Of a DNA stretch of 64,000 nt, positions 55,111-64,000 are shown piece after piece. The DNA lies in contig CM069871.1 of NCBI GenBank assembly GCA_036172665.1, forward strand, positions 992,001 to 1,056,000, read 5' to 3'. Within the stretch, counting starts at the first letter, position 1, and every line of letters begins with the position of its first letter. This DNA is from Prosopocoilus inquinatus (Eukaryota; Arthropoda; Insecta; Coleoptera; Lucanidae). Made by a program: the position numbers and the translations under genes. Below the pieces are notes generated by a model, which made no database searches, was not told the DNA's origin, and saw only the letters and a program-made list of their open reading frames with translations.

Positions 55111-56569
55111 TACATATTTATTCCCACACGTCTTTCTTAAACTGAATTTAATCTGCGCTGCTTTTTTTTTTTTTTTTGAAGGTAAGTAAACTTTCCAGGC
55201 TGGCTCCTCATGCAACTGAACAACTGAACGCGTATTGTATTTCACTTCTAAATCGGTTTTTACGGCAGGGCGATGCGATTTTGTAACAGAAGAAATAATT
55301 ATGTAAGGTCGCCTTTTGACTCCTCCGTATATTACAAGCAAACCTAGACCTACATTCACACACACACATTCGGTCACATCGGTTACATAATTACAGCTGC
55401 CAGCAAAGCAAAATTGAGTCGTCTAAATCTTTCAAGACCAGCGCCCAATCCGAAAGCTTATAAAATTGTTTGTTGCAAATCGTTTTTGAACCTCGAACAT
55501 CCTCTATACAGCTGTTTCAGGTCAAAAAGCGATCGTAGGATGTCGCTGTTTTATCTATTCACCAAAAGCTTATGTAAACCGGAAATTGAGTCAATCATTT
55601 TCGTTTCCTAAACAGCTGGCTTTTCTGATTAGAAGTCACTTCGGCAAAGTTTCTTGTCAGAGAGCGTGAACTCATGTCGCCTCTTCCAACTGTCATGTAA
55701 GTTATATTTTGCAACTCCAACGTATTTGGTGTTGTGTTAAATAATCTGTCTGCGCCCCGCCGCAACCCCTATAGTATATACGTTACTTTCTGGCACAAAC
55801 TCGTCTACCAATAAGTAAGCCTTAAATTTGGTGAAGCGCGTAAGCTAATATAAACTGCTACTTGCCTGTAAGTCGCGCACGATTATGTTAGACGAAATTA
55901 ACTTACGTTCCAGCATCGGCTGTTAAGTGGGACGGGCTGGGTTAGAGAAGGAGCCAAACGACTGGCAAAAAATTGAAAAAAAAAAAAGAAATACCATTGA
56001 CTCGCTGTCTTTATTAATTAAAGTTACCAATGGTTTTATTTATGAGCACGCTCAGTTAATGTTATTACTGACTCGACGTTAAAAGCGCAAAATTAACGAC
56101 GACATGACTCGAAGCTAAATCATCACGAATAACGGGACCCGTATTTCGTTTACATGCGTCACTAGCTCAATGACCGTTAATTAAAATAAATAGGTTGATT
56201 TGGTTTCCGATTATAAATGGTCCCAGGAACAAACAAATAAATAATTTAAAGCCAACCCAGCGATATCCAAACCCTTTATTATGGACGAAGTTGTGCTTAA
56301 GTCCAAGAGGTGGCGTTCTACGGTGCAGGTCTGTGGCGAAATGTAGCGTCCGTCTGTCCTCGCGTGCGAACGATCCTTAATGTCCTGCAGACTTCAATTT
56401 TCACACATCTCATACGAGATCGCTACTTCCGGCGGCGTATGGCCTCGGAGTATCCCTCGGTTATAAACATCCACAAATAAACGAAACAGCAAACACAAAA
56501 AATAGGAATAAAAATAAAACTGTAACTGCAAGCATAAATAATACATGTACCTATACGAAATTGCGCTCG
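55111..56569. other. Downstream intergenic DNA, no gene
   Basis: Includes the partner of the dispersed fragment at 49150-49210 (55470-55560), a (CA)n run near 55360 and otherwise unassigned sequence. Short open frames lack support. Confidence 0.4.
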
Positions 56570-57070
56570 GCAATTGCTTGTCATAAATACCTGATCGAAG
56601 GCGGTCGTCAGGCTTGGAAAAGCATAAACGCAAACTGCAAGCCTAAATAACGAGTGTTCAATTAAAAAAAAAAACGGTCTAGATAGCCATGAATTTATTC
56701 TGAACGTCTAGCGTAGGGTTCTTTATACGATTAGCGTGAAGCGTCACTTGCATTTCTAACCTCACTTTAACTCAAAGAAGACATTTCAAAAAGAAACGCT
56801 TATTACGGAACATTTATGTTAAGTATAAATATTAGAAGAAAATTTGCAGGAGCAGCTTTTGAGTTTTGTTGGTTAGGTTAACCGTCAACTTGTCAAAGTT
56901 GACATTCAAATGATGTTAATCACGACATGCGTTCCCGACAACAAAAGCCTGCTACAGCCTGCTTGACCGTTTTTTTTTTTATTGAACACTCGTTATTATA
57001 TTGCGGTCAACAATTTCTTGTCATAAATACCTGATCGAAGACAGTTGTCAGGCTTGGAAAAGCATAAATG
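56570..57070. repeat. Direct duplication of about 80 bp separated by a MITE
   Basis: TTGTCATAAATACCTGATCG, then GTCAGGCTTGGAAAAGCATA, occurs at 56578-56628 and again at 57018-57067. The MITE at 56650-56993 lies between them. Confidence 0.8.
56650..56993. mobile_element. 344-bp MITE with TA duplication
   Basis: ACGAGTGTTCAATTAAAA at the left and TTTTATTGAACACTCGT at the right, with similarity inward to AAACGGTC/GACCGTTT. TA flanks both ends (56648-56649, 56994-56995). No coding. Consistent with a Tc1/mariner-type derivative. Confidence 0.85.
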
Positions 57071-57726
57071 CTCACTTCTGCGTACTTAACATTTTCCTTG
57101 ACACATCTTTCCTCGCACGTTGATTAAACGCGTGCGTCGGCTCTGACACACTTGCCAACTTATCTACTGTGTCCTCGGGTTACTACCAGATGGTCACGAA
57201 GATTGCAATCTTGATAAACCAAGCACAGGTGGGCGTTGCCGATCCTTATTTACTCGGACAGCAGTCCTTCCGGTTACTCTTATAAATCATAAACTCTTAT
57301 GAAACAGTTTATTATCCTTCCCCGCTCGCTCCAAACCCGGCACAAAATACTTTTAAATTTACGTAAATATAGGTAAGCGTAATTTACGAGCAAGGTGTTA
57401 CGGTTTCGAAAACCGTATTCAGAGTTACCCCGTATATTGCAATCTGCGTCGTAATACGAGGCTCGATTTTACAGCGTTCATAACTTCCCACGCATTAAAT
57501 CTATTTTGCTTGCGCGGCCGTATTTAATATATCGTCCGCATTTATTTCGCAATGGGTGTCAAGATGTCGCTACTTCAGCAATTTAATTACATTAATGTAA
57601 AGGTCGCGTCGCGTCGGTCTGAAAGTCTGAGTTTTTTTGCATTTGTCTCGATCTCCTACACAATATTTCGTGAAAAAAATAAACAGTTTAACGTAAGGAT
57701 TGGAGTTTTTGCTTTATTTGTCATAC

Positions 57727-59037
57727 ACTTTTCACGTCCTGCTGCATCTAATCGATATCGTTAAATCCGCAGTGTCACACTTTTTAAAAGCTTTTAGTTG
57801 GTGAGAAACTTTAAGCGACGATGGTCTATTTTATTCAAACTTACCCTCGCCGGTCGTAGACGGGTACGCTTGAAAATTTACCAACGGGAAAATTTTTGAA
57901 GTCACATCGCAATATGATTTCAATTTCGAAATTATAATTACCTTAATTAGTTTAAATGTACAAAACTCTGTATTCTTACACTTTTCACGTCCTGCTGCAT
58001 CTAATCGATATCGTTAAATCCGCAGTGTCACACTTTTTAAAGGCTTTTAGTTGGTGAGAAACTTTAAGCAACGATGATTTATTTGATTCAAACTTACCCT
58101 CGCCGGTCGTAGACGGGTACGCTAGAAAATTTACCAATGCGAAAATTTTTAGAGTCACATCGCAATATGATTTCAATTTCGAAGTTATAATTACCTTAAT
58201 TAGTTTAAATGTACAAAACTCTGTATTCTTACACTTTTCACGTCCCGCTGCATTTAATCGATATCGTTAAATCCGCAGTGTCACACTTTTTAAAAGCTTT
58301 TAGTTGGTGAGAAACTTTAAGCAACGATGATTTATTTGATTCAAACTTACCCTCGCCGGTCGTAGACGGGTACGCTAGAAAATTTACCAACGGGAAAATT
58401 TTTAAAGTCACATCGCAATATGATTTCAATTTCGAAATTATAATTGCCTTAATTAGTTTAAATGTACAAAACTCTGTATTCTTACACTTTTCACGTCCTC
58501 CTGCATCTAATCGATATCGTTAAATCCGCAGTGTCACACTTTTTAAAGACTTTTAGTTGGTGAGAAACTTTAAGCGACGATGGTCTATTTCAGTCAAACT
58601 TACCCTCGCCGGTCGTAGACGGGTAAGCTAGAAAATTTACCAATGCGAAAATTTTTAGAGTCACATCGCAATATGATTTCAATTTCGAAGTTATAATTAC
58701 CTTAATTAGTTTAAATGTACAAAACTCTGTATTCTTACACTTTTCACGTCCCGCTGCATTTAATCGATATCGTTAAATCCGCAGTGTCACACTTTTTAAA
58801 GGCTTTTAGTTGGTGAGAAACTTTAAGCGACGATGGTCTATTTCAGTCAAACTTACCCTCGCCGGTCGTAGACGGGTACGCTAGAAAATTTACCAACGGG
58901 AAAATTTTTAAAGTCACATCGCAATATGATTTCAATTTCGAAATTATAATTACCTTAATTAGTTTAAATGTACAAAACTCTGTATTCTTACACTTTTCAC
59001 GTCCTGCTGCATTTAATCGATATCGTTAAATCCGCAG
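57727..59037. repeat. 253-bp tandem repeat, 5.2 copies
   Basis: ACTTTTCACGTCCTGCTGCA (with C/T changes) begins units at 57727, 57980, 58233, 58486, 58739 and 58992, exactly 253 bp apart. Every unit carries CAAACTTACCCTCGCCGGTC and AAATTTACCAACGGGAAAAT. The last unit ends after about 46 bp at TCCGCAG. The first unit also has a diverged lead-in. The 63-codon minus frames in two units are chance products of the repeat. Confidence 0.96.
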
Positions 59038-60004
59038 CGTCGTCGCGTGGACTACCAAAAGTGCTGTCAAAACATAAGCGAAAAGTATCAAGTGTTTAAA
59101 GCGAACAAAAGGTTCCGTCTAAAAGCAACGCGACTCCCGAAGAACCAACAAAACCGGAATAGAATAGTTCACCGGAGTAAGTTTTTAATGGAAACCGAAG
59201 CAGAAGTTTAAAACGCACTTAGTATTCAGCGGTTACCTCCACTTGTCGCCGTAATTAAAGAACTGTGTCGCACTTCTTCTTTTTATTGCAATCCCAATCC
59301 ACACTATTTTTCGTAGTCGGTAACCTATTCGGTATTTAGGGCGGCAAAAACAGCGCCGGTAATTTCACGGCCCCCGCACGTAGCAGCGGCAGCTCTTTCT
59401 GCATGAGCAGCTCTCAACCGGATCGATGCATTAACGGCAACTACATACGTCTGTCTAATTCGATTTAAGCTCCGGGAATTACAGGGCACATTTGCCGCCG
59501 CCGCCGACGCTGTTGGCGCACTGGTTTACATCATCCGCATCTGTAGTTAGTTCATCTACGGCCGCGGCCCCATAATCAAAATCACCCCTGCGAAATAGGC
59601 CACCGCACGCAATTTGATAACCGAATTCTGAATTATTTATTTCCGAGTCGAGGGGGCGGGAGACCGGGGGCTGCAGTTGTTTGTCGCAGTGCAAAGTGCC
59701 GATCGCAAACAACGCCGCCGAAATCCGGGCCGGAGCGCTAAATCATTGGCCGTTACTCTTTGTGCCCGAATGGAACTGAATTCGGAATAATTACACCCGG
59801 ATTCAAGCTGTGCTCCGCGCCACTAACTTTTTATTGTCGGGAGCCGGGATCGAAAGTTTCGCGTGAAATTCACGTGCCATAAAATCCCCGATTGGCCCCG
59901 GTTACGTCTACGCCGCCGCCGCCCCTATGCAACGACACTAATTACGCAGACCGTACAAGAAATTATTACATCGAAGGTTACGGTACAATTCACGTAGAGA
60001 CGTT
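59038..60004. other. CpG-rich unique intergenic block
   Basis: From about 59270 to 60000 the sequence is CpG-rich and non-repetitive (GCCGCCGCCGCCGACGCTG, GCCGCCGCCGCCCCTATGC), mixed with AATTA cores. A 77-codon minus frame (59479-59712) is not convincing. Possibly regulatory DNA of the next gene. Confidence 0.4.
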
Positions 60005-60295
60005 GACCTTCGCCATCACTATGAGAGATAAAGACACGCGTAAAAAGGGACGCCATACATAAAGGAAGGCGAAGTTAAGTCTTCCTTCCTTCGCCATTAC
60101 TATATTACTAAAAAGGGCCGCCATACAATAAGGAACACGAAATTAAAGAACTTCGTCTTCCTTCCTTTATGTATGGCGGCCCTTTTTGCGCGCACCTTTA
60201 TCTCTCATAGTAATGGCGAAGGAAGGAAAGAAGACTTAACTTCATCTTCCTTTATGTATGGCGTCCCTTTTTGCGCGCACCTTTATTTCTTCCAA
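60005..60295. repeat. Compound foldback (CCTTCGCCAT...)
   Basis: CCTTCGCCATCACTATGAGA through GACGCCATACATAAAGGAAG (60008-60070) returns inverted at 60152-60212. Partial copies in both orientations lie at 60088-60130 and 60240-60292. At least four related arms make a multi-hairpin region. Confidence 0.8.
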
Positions 60296-61080
60296 GACTT
60301 TTTCTAGAAAGTCAAAAAGTTCAAACATAAGCAACAATCCTATTATTTTAAACACAGTACACATGCTGGTAGCCCTTAAAAGGACGACATCGACATCGTT
60401 TGCCTATTAAGCTCTTCAGATTAAATGGCATACTATAAAACTGCTGCCGCTGTGTACCCGCGCTTGCTTGATTGTCTTCAAAACGATTAATTTTCGTCGA
60501 GATCGAAATTTTCGACTTTCGGCCCTAATTACACACACCATGCAAGATAATAACGCGGAAGCTACGCGAACTGCATGTTATGGAGACGTCGGACCTTTAT
60601 ATTTTTCATGCGAGAGGAGATAAAAATGAATGTACAATACGGTATAAAAACGGGCGCCATCCGGTTGCCCCATAAAAGAACAGACGACGGAGTCAAATGA
60701 TGTACACGTGAGCGGAGCGTCGGGGCGGCGATGTCGAAAAATTTATAAACGCCATAAATCCACGATCGGCCGGTCCCCGGCCAAACAATAAAACAAGATA
60801 AGTTGCTGGAAGCGAATAAAAGTAGCGCCGATTGGGAGCTGCTCTAATGAGTCGTGTTCGAGAATTCGGGCGGGGGCCGAGTTTAATTCGGGCGAGCGAA
60901 TTTCGGACTTAAATAAATACCGTCCGAATGCTTTTATCTCTGATTTGTTCTTCAGGTAAAGCAAAAAAAAAAGATTTTGGGAATTTACAGCATCTGCGAG
61001 AATAATCGAGAATGTTGCAAATAGCTGAGCGATAAAATTACGTAAGTACGTCGGAAGGGTAGTTAATTTAATCTTTGTAG
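60296..61080. other. Unique intergenic DNA, no gene
   Basis: Moderately GC-rich. A 132-codon minus frame (60743-61141) has no recognisable domain and runs into the next repeat. Not called. Confidence 0.4.
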
Positions 61081-61084
61081 CGTT

Positions 61085-62100
61085 CTTAAACACTTTTCTT
61101 CCTCTTGATTCTTGCGGAAGTGGGAATATCACGTGATGCATTTGTCATGCAGAAAAGATCCTTAATCGAGTACATAATTAGGTGCAATATTGCAATTTTC
61201 GCAAGCTCGATGTCATTCTTCTCGGTCGGGCATCCTATCCCTTGCCTCCCAATTCCTGGAAATTATGTCCACACTGCTGGACCATCTTTGTGTTTTAATA
61301 CGTCTTGATATTATTTAATCGCAACTTATTTTTTTTTTATAAAAACATTAATTACAAACAGAGGAAACTGACTGATTAAAAAATTTTGCAATAAAAAAAT
61401 TTTCAGCGAGGAAGATCGACTCCTTGCGTTCCTTATACGCTTCCGGCGTTCTTAAGCACTTTTCTCTATCTTGATTCTTGCGTAAGTGGGAACATCGGAT
61501 GACACTATGCACAAAAAATCCTTAATTGAGTAAATAATTAGGTGCAATATTGCATTGCACTTAATTATGTAGTCGATTATGGATTTTTTTAGATCTAGAT
61601 TCTCTTTTCTCCCTCTTGATTCTTGTGCAAGTGGGGATTGCATTTGTCATGCAGAAAAAATCCTTAATCGAGTATATAATTAGGTGCAATATTGTAATTT
61701 TCGCAAGCTCGATGTCATTCTTCTCGGTCGTCTCGGTCGACCGGTCAATTCCTTGAAATTTTGTCCACGTTTGAATACGTCATCATATTATTTAATCGCA
61801 ACTTATTTTTTTAATAAAAACATTAATTACAAACCGAGGAAACTGACTGATTAAAAAATTTTACAATAAAAAAATTTTCAGCGAGGAACAGAACGCGTAA
61901 TTAGGTCAAGAGGCGCTTATTCGAAGAAGATCGACTCTTTATACGCTTCCGGCGTTCTTAAGCACTTTTCTCTCTCTTGATTCTTGCGTAAGCGGGAACA
62001 TCGGATGATGCTATGCATAAAAAATCCTTAATTGAGTAAATAATTAGGTGCAATATTGCATTGCACGTAATTATGTACTCGATTAAGGATTTTTTTTATA
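61085..62100. repeat. Duplicated block of about 505 bp with palindromic inserts
   Basis: CTTGATTCTTGCG.AAG occurs at 61104, 61470, 61615 and 61976, spacing about 366, 145 and 361 bp: two copies of a block of about 505 bp. Within it, AAAAATCCTTAATTGAGTAA ... TACTCGATTAAGGATTTTTT (62023-62093, also 61506-61590) is a palindrome of about 75-85 bp centred on TGCAATATTGCATTGCA. Confidence 0.8.
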
Positions 62101-62142
62101 TCTAGATCTCATTCTTTTCGGCCGCGCGTGGTGCCACATGCA

Positions 62143-62334
62143 CAGTGTTGCCAGACGTCCTTTATTTTACAGGACACGGCCACTTTCAGATCCAAAAATG
62201 GCTCTTTGCCCCTACTTTGAAATTAAGAATAGAGGACAATACTTCGTATTTTTTACTTTTGTTCATTATTAAAGAACTAAGTGCTTACAATTGATGGGGA
62301 ACTAGCTTAAAACAAAGGACGTCCGGCAACCCTA
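62143..62334. mobile_element. hAT-like MITE, GTTGCCAGACGTCCTTT ends
   Basis: CAGTGTTGCCAGACGTCCTT at the left is mirrored by AAAGGACGTCCGGCAACCCTA at the right, differing only at the tips. Flanks CACATGCA and CGTGTGCA are imperfect 8-bp matches (5 of 8), so the target duplication is weak. Interior non-coding. Confidence 0.65.
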
Positions 62335-62464
62335 CGTGTGCATTTAATTCCAGGAAATTCTTAATATTATTTAATCGCAACTTAATTTTTATAAAAACAT
62401 AGCATCTCTACGTACTGAATATTCGAGCCTTGACATCACTGTCTAAACCCTGCACTTAACATAC

Positions 62465-63016
62465 TGTCACGCGTCGGTCGTCTCCAGCAGGTTACGAGCT
62501 GTCGGTGTGAGGACGCGGGGGTTGCGTAGCTTGGGGGTGAAAAGGGAGGAACAAGGGAACTGCAAACCAACTCATTAAAACAACAAGGATTACCTTTATT
62601 GTTTAAAGGTCAGAAATACAGATAACTGTATCCCACGACGACGATCAGATTAACTGATATCTTTTACGAATTACGCACATCTTTTATACTGCCAATGTAC
62701 GTGACGTCACGACCAAATTCCGCAAAACTTTAATTGAACCCGTACTTTGCTCTGTTGCTGAAAAGGTGATGTCAGAATTTTCACGTTGTTTCCGATCGTC
62801 ATTTCTGTTAAATCGTGAATTAATTGATTGTGTTAAAACACTTATACAATGCTCTAGTTGTTTGCGTGTTTGCAACTTTGCGGGTTCACGCTACAAGTTC
62901 ATCGACAGAGTCGTTGCACCAGCAAACCGCTTATCAGCAAATAACTCGTACTGCATTGGAAAAAATACATTTTAAATTAATTAAACGCGATTTTCAAATT
63001 TTTCGTAATCGTGACA
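62465..63016 (-). mobile_element. Solo LTR on the minus strand
   Basis: A 552-bp segment bounded by TGTCACG and CGTGACA, a perfect 7-bp inverted terminus. Read on the minus strand it has LTR order: a TATA box TATAAAAG (62691-62698), then AATAAA (62595-62600) about 95 bp later, then an end CGCGTGACA. No target duplication is visible (flanks ACATAC and AAATCT), nor a primer-binding site or polypurine tract. It may be a solo LTR whose flanks have drifted or recombined. A TGTCACG start suggests BEL/Pao or Gypsy; not resolved. Confidence 0.7.
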
Positions 63017-64000
63017 AAATCTCCCGGTGGTTAAAGAATACCTGCCTACGCGCGCTGTTGGGATCTCGGGAATAGACCCGCGGCGAATCTTTCAGCTGGG
63101 TTCATTCCCTGGCGCCCTTGATTAACATCGTTCTGGAATCCGCTCCCAGTTCCACCAGAGGGCAAGTTGATGAACAACGCGAGCTTGCCACTAGATAAAT
63201 TTTTGAAACCCGGAGTATCAACGTTAAACGCTTTAAGTATGTGGTAGCAGGCAACTGTTTTAAAACATGAGAGAAGCCTTACCACGACTCTTCCTGATTC
63301 GTTAAAGGGTGAAACAATCGGAATTAGGGCTATGGCCCAGCTGATTAATCGATTTCATCTTTGACCCCATATAGTAACGTTGTTTATTGTAGGACTCTCT
63401 AAATTACAAATTTGTCCGAAACAGCTGAAGGTAAAGAACTCGTGAGCGAAGGACCAATAACTTTGTTGTGATCTTCGAAACTCGCATCTGTCAGTATATA
63501 AATTTATTTATTTATTTTTTAATTACAGACCTTGTACTTATTTTTTTTTTAACATTGTAATACCAATTGTTTTGTCGGGGGTGGTTTTTGCATAACCGCA
63601 TCGTTATTAATAAATACGTGCAGATGTTGGATATTATTTATAAACGCGGCGGCATAACGTGAAACTAAGTTGTTCTCGCCGGCCGTTAATAATAGCGGAT
63701 TACACGTATAATAGTACAGTCAGCACCATTGTACACATTACATACTTTATCTCATCGTAAAATATAAACTGCAATTCTGTTGGTAGCAGGCGAGAAGAGG
63801 CCAGAGAACACAATAATGCATTATGGGGCGGGCTCCATTTATTTATCTGCATTTTAGGAGCATTACGAACTCCATTGGCGTGTCGTTGTCGTCGTCGTCG
63901 TCGTCGTCGACAACAACCATATCGAGAGGGTTGATTATGATGTGTCAGTGCGCCTAATGTACGGACTGTGTTAACCACGAGTAAAATATTAAGCCGGCGA
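63017..64000. other. Intergenic DNA, no gene
   Basis: Mixed composition. A 79-codon minus frame (63046-63285) abuts the LTR but resembles no retroelement protein I recognise. A (GTC)n microsatellite lies at about 63885-63910. Confidence 0.4.
63885..63910. repeat. GTC trinucleotide microsatellite
   Basis: GTCGTTGTCGTCGTCGTCGT and onward, about eight units with one interruption. Confidence 0.93.

Noticed and set aside
60743..61141. 132-codon minus-strand frame
   Set aside because: No recognisable domain, mixed composition, and it overlaps the duplicated block that starts at about 61085.

Overview
This window looks like arthropod, most likely insect, nuclear DNA. It is AT-rich and intron-rich, and it is crowded with DNA-transposon remnants and tandem arrays; a beetle is my guess, but nothing here proves the order. 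Only two protein-coding units can be supported: one host gene and one transposase.

The host gene is a Spondin-2/M-spondin-like extracellular matrix protein on the + strand. Six exons (16623-16834, 24450-24554, 24628-24807, 36791-37068, 53705-53856, 53937-54133) join in consistent phases 1-0-0-0-2-1 and give 374 residues ending in a stop. They hold most of a Spondin_N domain (SPDW motif), an acidic Ser/Thr-rich linker, a strongly basic stretch and one C-terminal thrombospondin type-1 repeat. The signal peptide and the first Spondin_N strand(s) are not visible and probably lie upstream of position 1, so the upstream intron would exceed 16.6 kb. The 3' UTR runs to two AATAAA signals near 55070-55084.

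The second coding unit is an apparently intact Tc1/mariner-superfamily transposon (2789-5076). Its terminal inverted repeats are 487 bp and look essentially identical, and its 354-codon transposase (3350-4475) needs removal of a 61-bp intron. The catalytic spacing is DD41D. It sits inside one copy (2682-6565) of a repeat carrying CCAAT-like and GC-box-like elements at a fixed 11-bp spacing. A second, uninterrupted copy lies inverted at about 32280-34240, so the window holds both a filled and an empty site.

The rest of the introns and flanks is tandem arrays, many with unrelated periods: 336 bp (with a 1008-bp higher-order repeat), 60, about 115, 247, 162, 64, 320, 158, about 390, about 640 and 253 bp. 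Among these are foldbacks and MITEs of mariner, hAT and MULE-like type, two clear solo LTRs (35664-36020 on +, 62465-63016 on -) and one weaker LTR candidate (15557-16258). CpG-rich, non-repetitive blocks near 9600-9950, 16300-16520, 41820-42200, 48450-48900 and 59270-60000 are the best candidates for conserved regulatory DNA. I found no tRNA, rRNA or CRISPR features.
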